8,631 nt of DNA from CAYXDR01 sp046498185 (GCA_046498185.1 JAWOBE010000159.1:1-8631), one strand, 5' to 3'; positions 1 through 7,502 are shown, numbered from the stretch's first letter. Program-made: numbers and translations. The notes: generated by a model not told the origin, from the letters alone.

Positions 1-954
1 AATTACGGGGCGGAAATACTGCGCCTCTGGGTGGCGGGTGAAGATTACAGGGACAACATCCGGCTTTCCACTGAAATCCTCCAGCGACTCACTGAAGCCT
101 ATCGTCGGATCAGAAACACCTGCAGGTATTTGATCGGAAACCTTCATGATTTTCATCCGGCTGAAAACCGCATACCTTATAATGAGATGGAGGAGCTGGA
201 TCGTTTTGCACTGCATCGTCTACAGGAATTGTGCCGCACGGTGCTCAAGGCCTACGACGATTTCGAGTTCCATTTGATCTATCACAGCCTTCACAATTTT
301 TGTGTTCTGGATCTCTCCTCTTTCTATCTCGATATAATCAAAGACAGGATATATACGTCTGCCGCCGACTCGAAAAAGCGAAGATCCGCGCAGACTGCAA
401 TGAACGAAATCCTGGAAACGCTTGCACGGCTGATGGCGCCTATTTTATCCTTTACCGCCGATGAACTCTGGAGCTTCATGCCTGAAGATCCCGAACGCCC
501 CGCAAGCGTGCATGCCGATATGTTCATCCCTGTGAAAGAGGAATTCATCGACCCCGAACTCGCTTCCCGATGGGAGGTGCTCCTTTTGGTCCGGAAAGAA
601 GTTTCCAGGGCACTGGAAACCGCCCGAAAGGAAAAGCGCATCGGGCATTCCCTGGACGCCGTGGTGACGCTGGGTTGCTCCAAGGAACTCCTTGATCAAC
701 TCACCGCCTATCGAGAGGACCTTAGATCAATCTTCATAGTTTCCTCGGTCGAGATTAAAACGGCCGATCAACTTGAAGGCGTTGTCGAGACTGAAAACTT
801 CCCGGGTTTGAAAATTTTCATTGAACCCTCCGGAGATTCTAAATGTGAAAGGTGCTGGGTCCATGACCCCAATGTAGGATCCAATCCTGACTATCCGACG
901 ATTTGCCTGCGTTGTATTGAGGCAATGAAAGAGCAAGATGGAAAGGGGAGATGA
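1..954 (+). CDS. ileS: Isoleucyl-tRNA synthetase, C-terminal part (5' end outside window)
   Basis: This is the 3' end of the cytoplasmic enzyme that charges tRNA-Ile with isoleucine; 317 codons are present and the reading frame is open from base 1, so the catalytic Rossmann domain with HIGH and KMSKS and the editing domain lie before the window. The visible part begins with NYGAEILRLW and continues as VAGEDYRDNIRLS, the conserved strand and helix just after KMSKS in bacterial IleS. The helical anticodon-binding domain follows (YRRIRNTCRYLIGNL, then LMAPILSFTADELW). The protein ends in a zinc knuckle of two CxxC pairs (KCERCW and CLRC), typical of bacterial IleS of about 930 residues. The apparent GTG start at base 31 is internal and is not a true start. 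The stop overlaps the lspA start as ATGA, so the two are translationally coupled. Confidence 0.97.
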   Translation, partial: NYGAEILRLWVAGEDYRDNIRLSTEILQRLTEAYRRIRNTCRYLIGNLHDFHPAENRIPYNEMEELDRFALHRLQELCRTVLKAYDDFEFHLIYHSLHNFCVLDLSSFYLDIIKDRIYTSAADSKKRRSAQTAMNEILETLARLMAPILSFTADELWSFMPEDPERPASVHADMFIPVKEEFIDPELASRWEVLLLVRKEVSRALETARKEKRIGHSLDAVVTLGCSKELLDQLTAYREDLRSIFIVSSVEIKTADQLEGVVETENFPGLKIFIEPSGDSKCERCWVHDPNVGSNPDYPTICLRCIEAMKEQDGKGR

Positions 955-1442
955 ATCGACATAAAATCAGGCATTCGGCCGCTTTTCTGCTGATCCTTCT
1001 TCTCGACCAGGGAACCAAGCTGGCCATAGTGGCGACTTTACCGCTTTATAGATCGGTTTCAGTGATCCCGGGTTTTTTCAATTTGGTGCACGTCAGGAAC
1101 AGAGGCATGGCCTTCGGGCTGATGAACCGCCCTGACGGCGGCTTATTTTTCATCTTCCTTGTGGCCGCCAGCATTGCAGCGATAGCCGTTCTCGGTTATT
1201 GGTATTTGATACGGGGGGAAAGCCTTAAATTTTCGGTTTCCATCGGCATCTCCTTGATGATCGGTGGGGCGGTCGGCAACCTCATCGATAGAATCCGGCT
1301 GGGTGAGGTCGTCGATTTTATCGATCTGTATCTAGGCCCTTATCACTGGCCGGCTTTTAATATAGCGGATATGGCGGTCAGCGGTGGAGCCTTTCTAGTA
1401 GCCTTAGGGGTGCTCGGCACCGGTAAATCCCGCTCGGAATAA
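951..1442 (+). CDS. lspA: Lipoprotein signal peptidase (signal peptidase II)
   Basis: This inner-membrane aspartyl protease removes the signal peptide of prolipoproteins after Lgt has lipidated the +1 cysteine. It has 163 residues, the normal family length, with four hydrophobic segments (about 10-28, 63-86, 93-111 and 138-157). Family boxes are all visible: LDQGTK (18-23), VRNRGMAFG (48-56), GGAVGNLIDR (105-114), GEVVDFIDLY (118-127) and PAFNIADMAV (134-143). By comparison with characterised LspA the catalytic pair should be D122 (VVDF) and D140 (NIAD); both are present, so the enzyme looks functional. The ATG lies in the ileS stop (ATGA) with a purine-rich AAGGGGAG immediately before it, a spacing that suits re-initiation by ribosomes leaving ileS. 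The ileS-lspA pair is a common arrangement in Proteobacteria. Confidence 0.98.
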   Translation: MNRHKIRHSAAFLLILLLDQGTKLAIVATLPLYRSVSVIPGFFNLVHVRNRGMAFGLMNRPDGGLFFIFLVAASIAAIAVLGYWYLIRGESLKFSVSIGISLMIGGAVGNLIDRIRLGEVVDFIDLYLGPYHWPAFNIADMAVSGGAFLVALGVLGTGKSRSE

Positions 1443-1490
1443 CAGAAGAACCACTTTTTACGACGCCATCAAATAAGGATGTAAGATAAA

Positions 1491-2267
1491 ATGTTCCCTG
1501 TTCTCTTCAATATAGGCCCGCTTACGATTCATACCTACGGGGTTTTTGTTGCCATGGGCTTTTTCGCAGGCCTGGGTGTGACGATGCGTCTCGCGCGCAC
1601 CGAAGGCATCACCCCCGGGCTTATCATGGATATGAGTTTTGTTATTCTGGTAGCCGCCATAGTGGGCTCCAGGGCTCTGTACGTGCTTATGAATCTTTCT
1701 TTTTACCTTGAAAACCCAATCAATGCATTCAAACTGTGGGAAGGCGGGCTCGTTTTTTCAGGTGGCCTTGCGGCTTCCGGTCTGGTGATGGCATGGTACA
1801 TCCACCGGCACGGTCTATCCTGGTGGAAAACCGGAGACCTCTGGGCGCCCGGAATCGCGGTTGGACAGGCCATTGGCAGAATAGGGTGCCTGATGGCCGG
1901 CTGTTGCTATGGAAAACCTGCCTATGATCTTCCATGGGCGTTTACCTTCACCGACCCGTCATGTCTCGCACCCACCGGGATCCCTCTTCATCCCACTCAG
2001 CTTTATTCCATGATCTCCGGCTTTATTATATTCTTAATTCTCCTGATTATTTTCTTCAGGAGAAAATTTTACGGGCAGGTCTTGATCTGGTTCGTTATTC
2101 TGCATTCCACCGCCAGGATATTAATCGAGCGTTTCAGGGGTGATTACCGTGGAGTGGTGTTTGATTCTTCCATTAGCCTCACGCAATTGGTTACCCTGGT
2201 TTTACTTTCGGCCGCCGTCGCCGCGCTGGTATTCAAAAAAAGTAAGGCCGGCAGGGAGCGGAAATGA
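1491..2267 (+). CDS. lgt: Prolipoprotein diacylglyceryl transferase
   Basis: This inner-membrane enzyme transfers diacylglycerol from phosphatidylglycerol to the lipobox cysteine of prolipoproteins, the step before LspA. It has 258 residues and several hydrophobic segments. Family motifs are HTYGVFVAMG (14-23), LWEGGLVFSGGLA (82-94), GRIGCLMAGCCYGKP (129-143), HPTQLYS (167-173) and ARILIERFRGD (208-218). Aligned by eye to E. coli Lgt, Y26, R143, G154, R239 and E243 are kept (Y16, R130, G141, R209, E213). H103, N146, E151 and Y235 correspond to S90, C133, C138 and H205, which marks the GCCYG subtype known from many anaerobes. AAGGAT at 1475-1480 lies 10 bases before the ATG and supports this start. 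The gene ends in an ATGA overlap with thiM. Confidence 0.97.
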   Translation: MFPVLFNIGPLTIHTYGVFVAMGFFAGLGVTMRLARTEGITPGLIMDMSFVILVAAIVGSRALYVLMNLSFYLENPINAFKLWEGGLVFSGGLAASGLVMAWYIHRHGLSWWKTGDLWAPGIAVGQAIGRIGCLMAGCCYGKPAYDLPWAFTFTDPSCLAPTGIPLHPTQLYSMISGFIIFLILLIIFFRRKFYGQVLIWFVILHSTARILIERFRGDYRGVVFDSSISLTQLVTLVLLSAAVAALVFKKSKAGRERK

Positions 2268-3091
2268 AATCAAAACAATCCGGTTTCGAAACCCGGCACG
2301 TGGCGCAGGCTCTTCTTGCAGTCCGCGGAAAAAAACCTTTGATCCACTGCATAACGAATCAGGTTTCGATAAACCTGGTAGCGAATACGGTTCTTGCCGT
2401 CGGCGCCTCGCCGATTATGGCTTCGGCTGTTGAAGAAGTTGAACAAATCTCCGCGAAAGCGGAAGCTCTGCTGATTAACACCGGGACGATAACTCCTGAT
2501 ACCGCTGAAGCTATGAGGCTCGCTGCGGGTGTCTGCGCAGACAAGGGAATACCAATAGTCATCGACCCGGTCGGCGCCGGAACCAGCACCTACCGCCGCT
2601 GTGTGCTGTATGAACTGATGGAATATGCTTCCCCGGCGGTAATCCGGGCGAACCCAACGGAAATCATCGCGCTCGCCGGAAAGCCCACAGGCGTCGGCGT
2701 AGACAGCATTCATAAACCAGAGGATGCTCTTGACGCAGCAAGGGATCTTTCTAAAACGTGGAAATGCCCTGTGGTTGTATCCGGTGCCGTGGACTACGTA
2801 GTTAGTGAAAATCAGACGATCTCCATCTCAAACGGCTCACGATTAATGAGCACTGTCACGGGGACAGGATGTGCTGCGGGAGCTTTGACGGCTGCATTTG
2901 CAGCGGTCTGCCCCGACCGTGTCCTTGCCGCGGCCAGCGCAACGGCGGTGATAGGCGTAGCAGGTGAACTTGCAGAGGAAAAAGCCGCCGGTCCAGGCAG
3001 CTTCCAGGTTTATTTGCTTGACGCACTCTATGCACTCGACTCCGCACTCCTCGACGGCAATATCCGTCTACAGATATTATCCAGCGAATAA
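2264..3091 (+). CDS. thiM: Hydroxyethylthiazole kinase
   Basis: This cytoplasmic kinase phosphorylates 4-methyl-5-(2-hydroxyethyl)thiazole so the thiazole half of thiamine can be salvaged. The 275-residue protein has the expected length and ribokinase-type fold. The family signature PLIHCITNQVSINLVANTVL (25-44) binds the thiazole; GASPIM (47-52), DPVGAG (101-106) and ANPTE (129-133) follow. The anion hole is TGTGCAAGALTAAF (199-212), with Cys203 at the position of the active-site Cys of the B. subtilis enzyme. The ATG overlaps the lgt stop as ATGA, and AGGGAG at 2253-2258 gives a good ribosome binding site inside lgt. The gene is therefore part of the lspA-lgt transcription unit. No TPP riboswitch is visible near it. 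Confidence 0.97.
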   Translation: MKSKQSGFETRHVAQALLAVRGKKPLIHCITNQVSINLVANTVLAVGASPIMASAVEEVEQISAKAEALLINTGTITPDTAEAMRLAAGVCADKGIPIVIDPVGAGTSTYRRCVLYELMEYASPAVIRANPTEIIALAGKPTGVGVDSIHKPEDALDAARDLSKTWKCPVVVSGAVDYVVSENQTISISNGSRLMSTVTGTGCAAGALTAAFAAVCPDRVLAAASATAVIGVAGELAEEKAAGPGSFQVYLLDALYALDSALLDGNIRLQILSSE

Positions 3092-3107
3092 TTGTGAGGG
3101 AAATTTC

Positions 3108-3935
3108 ATGGAGAAACGGTATAAAACCGCATTGACGATCGCAGGCTCAGACAGCAGCGGAGGAGCCGGTATCCAGGCCGATATAAAAACCTTTTCGGCC
3201 TTGGGTTGTTATGCGATGTCGGTCATCACGGCACTTACAGCGCAGAACACCACAGGTGTACGAGCTATTCATGCTGTTCCGCCGGAATTCGCGGCGGAAC
3301 AGCTCGAAGCCATTTTCACCGACATACCGCCGGATTCGGTAAAGATAGGCATGCTTTATTCAGCAGAGCTGATAGAAACTGTTGCACGGATGCTCACCAA
3401 ATACCTCGCCCGCAACATTGTTTTAGACCCGGTCATGGCGGCTCAAAGCGGGGACAGCCTGCTTAAAGAAGAAGCGGTGGAAGCGGTGAAAACCCATCTT
3501 ATGCCCATGGCATCTGTGGTTACCCCGAACGTGCCCGAGGCTGAAATACTCCTTGGTTCCCATATAATGAACATCGCAGGCATGGAAAAAGCGGCCAGAG
3601 ACCTGGCGGAATTCGGAAGCAAAAGCATACTGGTAAAAGGTGGTCACCTGGAAGGCGACGAAAGCACGGACATACTCTTCATCCCCTCCCAGAACCGGCT
3701 GGTACATATCCGGGGCATGCGCTTAGACACCCGCAACAATCACGGTACGGGCTGCACCCTGTCTTCGGCTATTGCATCTTTTTTGGCGCATGGCTCACCG
3801 ATCGAGGAGGCCGTCTTCAAGGCCAAGGACTACCTGACCTCAGCCATGAAAGCCGGCGCCGCCTATGAAATCGGCAAAGGCCACGGGCCGGTGCATCACT
3901 TCCACCGACTGTGGAAAACCTTGGGCCAGGGTTAA
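3108..3935 (+). CDS. thiD: Hydroxymethylpyrimidine/phosphomethylpyrimidine kinase
   Basis: This cytoplasmic kinase phosphorylates hydroxymethylpyrimidine twice, giving the HMP pyrophosphate that ThiE joins to thiazole phosphate. The 275-residue protein shows AGSDSSGGAGIQADIKTF (12-29, substrate loop), ALTAQNTTGV (42-51), KIGMLYS (79-85), LDPVMAAQSG (106-115), TPNVPEA (139-145), VKGGH (176-180) and HGTGCTLSSAIASFLAHG (212-229), with the oxyanion Cys at 216. The frame stays open upstream into thiM, but the start at 3108 is chosen because homologues begin just before the TALTIAGSD strand and GAGGG at 3096-3100 sits 7 bases upstream; the earlier ATG at 2964 would add 48 residues that only mirror thiM. 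The gene starts 16 bp after thiM and is the last gene of the plus-strand operon. No thiE is fused or adjacent. Confidence 0.97.
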   Translation: MEKRYKTALTIAGSDSSGGAGIQADIKTFSALGCYAMSVITALTAQNTTGVRAIHAVPPEFAAEQLEAIFTDIPPDSVKIGMLYSAELIETVARMLTKYLARNIVLDPVMAAQSGDSLLKEEAVEAVKTHLMPMASVVTPNVPEAEILLGSHIMNIAGMEKAARDLAEFGSKSILVKGGHLEGDESTDILFIPSQNRLVHIRGMRLDTRNNHGTGCTLSSAIASFLAHGSPIEEAVFKAKDYLTSAMKAGAAYEIGKGHGPVHHFHRLWKTLGQG

Positions 3936-4025
3936 TGGATCAACCCCGGTCGTTTACCCCCGAGCAGGAAGGTCTACTCATTGCCTGACAGGGGTTGGTA
4001 TCGGGACCGAAAAATTAAACGATCC

Positions 4026-4136
4026 CTAGGATTTGGCCTCGGTGGCCTCCCTTGCTCTTTCCTTTAAACGTTTCTTCCGCCTACGCCGCCGCCGGTCAAG
4101 TTCGCGCCTTCGCTCTATCTTCTTGTGTCTTGCCAT
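4026..4136 (-). CDS. Arginine-rich 36-aa microprotein, function unknown
   Basis: This short ORF of 36 codons plus stop starts 20 bp after the valS stop, on the same strand. A strong Shine-Dalgarno (GAGGAGGAG, complement of 4144-4152) stands 7 bases before the ATG. The peptide begins MARHKKIERRRELD, runs through nine consecutive basic residues (15-23, RRRRRRKKR), and ends LKERAREATEAKS. Arg and Lys make up 19 of 36 residues against 6 acidic ones, and helix propensity is high, so binding to RNA, DNA or the ribosome is a reasonable guess but only a guess. It is too short and simple for a secure family call; short basic proteins of this style are known from other bacterial genomes. The ribosome binding site and position argue for a real gene cotranscribed with valS. 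Confidence 0.62.
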   Translation of the reverse strand: MARHKKIERRRELDRRRRRRKKRLKERAREATEAKS

Positions 4137-4143
4137 TTATTCG

Positions 4144-4152
4144 CTCCTCCTC
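4144..4152 (-). promoter_or_regulatory. Strong ribosome binding site of the microprotein
   Basis: Read on the minus strand this is GAGGAGGAG, containing the full AGGAGG core, followed by CGAATAA and then the ATG at 4136. It lies in the 20-bp gap after the valS stop codon (4157-4159). It is the best Shine-Dalgarno match noticed in the window and is the main reason to believe the short ORF after it. Confidence 0.75.
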
Positions 4153-4156
4153 TGAT

Positions 4157-6802
4157 TTATCCTTCCATTTCTTTAATAAAATCAACGTTATTTACAAGTT
4201 TATCCCGCTTTGCCACCATGATGCCTACTTTTTCCTTGACCTCTGCTATCACATCGGCGGGAGCTTTGCTCAAGAAACCTTCATTTTCTAGTTTTTTACG
4301 TGAAAACGCAATATCCTTCTCAAGCTTCTTAATTTCCTTTGTCAACCGCCTTTTTTCCTCCTCGAAATCCATCACGCCTTTCAGCAATACATGGACCTGT
4401 ATGTGCCCGAAAACAGCAGTCGCAGATGATGGGGGTTTAGACGCTCCGGCATTGAACTCAACATTTTCCACCCTTGCCAGATTCACGATGTGAGCAAGAT
4501 TTTTTTCGAGCATCCCTTGCTCTTCCGGGTTAGGCGCATCAACGACGACATTAACTTTCGTGGACGGCGGTATTCCGATCTCGCCTCTCACGTTTCGAAT
4601 CGCAGTGATGGTTCCTCTCAGCAGGTTCATTTCCGCGCATGCAGTCTCATCAACCTCAAACCACGACGGCTCCGGGAACGGGGCCTCCATGATACTTCCG
4701 GTGCACCCCGGCAGTTTCTGCCAGATATCCTCGGTGACAAACGGCATAAAAGGATGAAGCAGCGCAAGAATGGCTTTCAGGGCTTTCAGGGAAAACACCG
4801 CAGTCGCATTCCGTTCTTCGGGGTCCTTGTGATAGAGACTCAATTTGGCCATCTCGAGGTACCAGTCACAGAACTCATGCCACACAAATTGATAGCAGGC
4901 GGTCGCGGCGTCATTGAATCTATACTCATCCAGGGCGACGGTCACTTCGCCGCTTACGCGGTTCAACCCGGCGGAAATCCATCGGTCATGAAGAGTCGCG
5001 GGTGGGGTGTCCACCTCCGAAGCCCCGTCGAGATTCATAAGTACAAAGCGTGCGGCATTCCAGAGCTTGTTCACGAAATGACGGTAACCCATTATCCGTT
5101 CTTCGGACAACTTCACATCCCTGCCCTGCGCGGCCATCGCGGCCAGGGTGAACCGGAAAGCATCGGTGCCGAATTCATCCATCACCTCAAGGGGATCTAT
5201 CACATTCCCCTTGCTTTTACTCATCTTTTTGCCCTCTGCATCCCTCACCAGAGCGTGGATGTAAACTTCTTTGAATGGTACCTCTCCAAGAAAATGAATA
5301 CCCATCATCATCATCCTGGCCACCCAAAAAAAGAGGATATCGAAGCCTGTGACAAGAAGCGAAGTCGGATAGAATGTTTTGAGCTCCGGTGTTTCATCAG
5401 GCCAACCCAGGGTCGAAAAAGGCCACAGCCCCGAGCTGAACCAGGTGTCCAGCACATCCTCCTCCTGTCTCAACCGGTCGCTACCGCATTTCGCACATTT
5501 GGACGGCGCTTCCATTGCAACCATCACTTCGTTACACTCCATGCAGTACCAGGCAGGAATTCGATGCCCCCACCAGATCTGGCGCGATACGCACCAGTCC
5601 CTTATATTGGACATCCAGTCGTAGTAAACCGCTTCCCAGCTGGCAGGAAAAATTCGCGTCCTGCCCTTCTTGACCGCCCGGATCGCTTTTTCAGCCAGGG
5701 GCTTGGTTCGGACAAACCATTGTTTGCTCAACAAAGGCTCAATCATCGTTTTACACCGATAACAATGGCCGACCGCATTTTGGTAAGGTTCGATTTTTTC
5801 AACCAACCCGGCCTCTTTGAGGTCGTGGACAATTTTATCCCTGCATGCAAAGCGGTCCATCCCGGCGTACGGGCCCGCTTTTTCGTTCATCAAGCCATGT
5901 TCGTCTATAACGCTGATGCGTTCAAGCCCGTGGGTATTTCCGATTTCAAAGTCATTTAAATCATGTGCCGGCGTGATCTTCAACGCCCCGGTACCGAAGC
6001 CGGTGTCTACATATTCATCGAAAATCACAGGAATCGGTTTGTTTAAAATCGGCAACAGAACAGATCTTCCCGAAAGTCCGACATATCGCTCGTCGTTAGG
6101 GTTGACGGCCACGGCAGTATCCCCGAGCAAGGTCTCAGGCCTGGTGGTTGCGATAACCAGGTGCCCCCCCCCGTCTTCAAAAGAATACCTTATATAATAT
6201 AAAAAGCTGTCCTGCTGTTCGTGCTCCACTTCGATGTCGGCAAGGGCGGTGAGACATCTGGGACACCAGTTTATTATATAGTCGCCGCGGTAAATGAGTC
6301 CTTCCTTATAGAGCTGCACAAATACTTCCTTGACCGCGCGGGAAAGGCCTTCATCCATCGTGAAACGTTCCCGGCCCCAATCGCAGCTGCAACCCAGGCG
6401 GCGAAGCTGGTTTAGAATCAGCCCCCCGTATTTTTTCTTCCATTCCCACACCAATTCTATGAACTTTTCCCGTCCTATTTGATGCCTGTCGGTCCCTTGG
6501 GCTGCAAGGTCTTTTTCGACGACGTTCTGAGTCGCAATCCCGGCATGATCGGTTCCCGGCTGCCACAAAACATTGTAACCTTTCATCCGTTTGTAACGGC
6601 ACATGATGTCCTGGAGCGTATTGTTGAGCGCATGGCCCATATGCAGGCTGCCTGTCACGTTGGGCGGGGGGATTACGATGCAATAAGGCTCCTTGTCTGA
6701 CGGAACTTCGGGTGAAAACAAATTACGCTCTTCCCAGTATGTGTACCACTTCCCTTCGGCTTCGGCATGTCCGTAGCCCTTTGCCATAGGCTCGCTTCCC
6801 AT
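4157..6802 (-). CDS. valS: Valyl-tRNA synthetase
   Basis: This cytoplasmic class Ia synthetase charges tRNA-Val and hydrolyses mischarged Thr-tRNA. The protein is complete at 881 residues, the usual length. Order of parts: PPPNVTGSLHMGH with the HIGH-type motif HMGH at 54-57; NWCPRCLTALADIEVEH (178-194); the CP1 editing domain with ATTRPETLLGDTAVAVNP (218-235) and GTGALKITPAHDLNDFEIG (270-288); SRQIWWGHRIPAWYC (406-420) leading to a zinc site of C420, C423, C436 and C439; DVLDTWFSSGLWPFSTLGWP (449-468); KMSKSKGNV (526-534); the anticodon-binding helices; and a C-terminal coiled coil (about 811-877) that contacts tRNA. The ATG at 6802 is preferred because AGGAG at 6813-6817 lies 10 bases upstream; Met6 (6787) is a weaker alternative. 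It is convergent with thiD. Confidence 0.98.
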   Translation of the reverse strand: MGSEPMAKGYGHAEAEGKWYTYWEERNLFSPEVPSDKEPYCIVIPPPNVTGSLHMGHALNNTLQDIMCRYKRMKGYNVLWQPGTDHAGIATQNVVEKDLAAQGTDRHQIGREKFIELVWEWKKKYGGLILNQLRRLGCSCDWGRERFTMDEGLSRAVKEVFVQLYKEGLIYRGDYIINWCPRCLTALADIEVEHEQQDSFLYYIRYSFEDGGGHLVIATTRPETLLGDTAVAVNPNDERYVGLSGRSVLLPILNKPIPVIFDEYVDTGFGTGALKITPAHDLNDFEIGNTHGLERISVIDEHGLMNEKAGPYAGMDRFACRDKIVHDLKEAGLVEKIEPYQNAVGHCYRCKTMIEPLLSKQWFVRTKPLAEKAIRAVKKGRTRIFPASWEAVYYDWMSNIRDWCVSRQIWWGHRIPAWYCMECNEVMVAMEAPSKCAKCGSDRLRQEEDVLDTWFSSGLWPFSTLGWPDETPELKTFYPTSLLVTGFDILFFWVARMMMMGIHFLGEVPFKEVYIHALVRDAEGKKMSKSKGNVIDPLEVMDEFGTDAFRFTLAAMAAQGRDVKLSEERIMGYRHFVNKLWNAARFVLMNLDGASEVDTPPATLHDRWISAGLNRVSGEVTVALDEYRFNDAATACYQFVWHEFCDWYLEMAKLSLYHKDPEERNATAVFSLKALKAILALLHPFMPFVTEDIWQKLPGCTGSIMEAPFPEPSWFEVDETACAEMNLLRGTITAIRNVRGEIGIPPSTKVNVVVDAPNPEEQGMLEKNLAHIVNLARVENVEFNAGASKPPSSATAVFGHIQVHVLLKGVMDFEEEKRRLTKEIKKLEKDIAFSRKKLENEGFLSKAPADVIAEVKEKVGIMVAKRDKLVNNVDFIKEMEG

Positions 6803-6902
6803 TGGTGCATCACTCCTTGATTACTGAAATAATCTTGATAAGGGCTTCCGGTCCAGATCGGCTGCAAATCCGAAACCGCCGCCCTGGGGCCCCATAATCA
6901 AA

Positions 6903-6928
6903 GGGGTTGGAGAATCTTCCAACCCCCT
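6903..6928 (-). terminator. Hairpin terminator after the small acidic protein gene
   Basis: GGGGTTGGA (6903-6911) pairs perfectly with TCCAACCCC (6918-6926), extended by a G-T pair around a 4-base loop. Read on the minus strand the hairpin is followed by TTTGATTAT, a short and imperfect T-tract. It lies 32 bp past the stop of the minus-strand gene at 6959 and before valS, so it probably separates the two transcripts. The weak T-tract means termination may be partial. Confidence 0.65.
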
Positions 6929-6958
6929 GCCGTTCAATCCACCGCATTCCTCAATGAT

Positions 6959-7423
6959 TCATTTTGAAGGCTTTTCTACATTATCCTTTATAGCTTCAAT
7001 TGCAGCGGTTAAAACCTTTTCGGTGACTCGGGCCACAGTCTCTCTTGTAACCCGTTCTACTACATCTTCAACAACCCTGGCCACAACCGCCTCGAGACGC
7101 TTTTCATCGATAGGAGAATATTCTCCAGCGCCGGCATGCCCTCCGTCTTCCATGTATTCGGTAAAAGTGAACTCCTCCTCGGTGTCGTCAAGCAAACCGC
7201 TGAAGTCCTCGCGGGGAAGCGTGAAAGATTGAGCATGCTTCACCCCCCCATCGCTTTCACCTGAATCCTTGGCAAACGTAGCCGTTTTGGATTTTTCAGG
7301 GGCTTCCGGCCCTTTTTCCACGACATCCGTCAACTCGATCACTGGAACTTCCGTTTCTTCAACCGGCTCTTTCATCGAGCCATTAAATTTGCGTTCGCCA
7401 TTGCCGCCGGATTGCTGTTCCAT
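6959..7423 (-). CDS. Small acidic protein with C-terminal amphipathic helix, function unknown
   Basis: The family is not recognised with confidence. From the ATG at 7423 the product has 154 residues and begins MEQQSGGNGERKFNGS. Residues up to about 105 are acidic, rich in Glu, Pro, Ser and Gly and likely disordered, with the motif VPVIELTDVVEKGPEAPEK near residues 26-44. The last 45 or so residues form a long Val/Glu/Arg helix with regular hydrophobic spacing (RLEAVVARVVEDVVERVTRE and on). No signal peptide or membrane segment is seen. The frame continues upstream to a GTG at 7483, which would add 20 residues with one CxxC (CRKC); that start has AGGA only 2 bases before it and coincides with a promoter-like sequence, so the ATG behind GGGGGT is preferred. 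The layout recalls polar organising proteins such as PopZ (acidic linker with an ELTD motif plus C-terminal helix), but this is only a resemblance. Confidence 0.7.
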   Translation of the reverse strand: MEQQSGGNGERKFNGSMKEPVEETEVPVIELTDVVEKGPEAPEKSKTATFAKDSGESDGGVKHAQSFTLPREDFSGLLDDTEEEFTFTEYMEDGGHAGAGEYSPIDEKRLEAVVARVVEDVVERVTRETVARVTEKVLTAAIEAIKDNVEKPSK

Positions 7424-7473
7424 AATCTTCGACCCCCATGCCGCCTTAATCGGCCCACATTTTCTGCATGTAA

Positions 7474-7502
7474 CAGATATCACGGTCCTGAATTCTTGTC
7501 AA
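7474..7502 (-). promoter_or_regulatory. Candidate sigma-70 promoter of the small acidic protein gene
   Basis: On the minus strand TTGACA (7502-7497) is an exact -35 consensus, followed after 17 bases by TATCTG (7479-7474), a poor -10 with three of six matches. Transcription would begin around 7465, about 40 bases before the ATG at 7423. If correct, the GTG at 7483 lies upstream of the transcript and cannot be the start. Confidence 0.4.

Noticed and set aside
2964..3107. An N-terminal extension of ThiD from an upstream ATG
   Set aside because: The extra 48 residues read the thiM 3' end in another frame. A good ribosome binding site and the family start point both favour 3108.
3941..4024. Inverted repeats between thiD and the microprotein (CAACCCC at 3941-3947 with GGGGTTG at 3991-3997; GGGATC/GGTCCC on the minus strand)
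   Set aside because: The stems are short, the first loop is 43 bases and neither is followed by a T-tract. They could contribute to bidirectional termination but cannot be called.
4490..5959. A 489-codon plus-strand open frame inside valS
   Set aside because: It is antisense to valS, whose motifs are intact throughout. The translation has low-complexity His/Arg/Pro composition and no family motif, so it is a shadow of valS codon bias.
6803..6902. A T-box or other tRNA-sensing leader before valS
   Set aside because: The 156-bp gap has a GC-rich palindrome (TGGGGCCCCA at 6885-6894) and the upstream terminator, but no T-box consensus or second terminator close to valS was seen.
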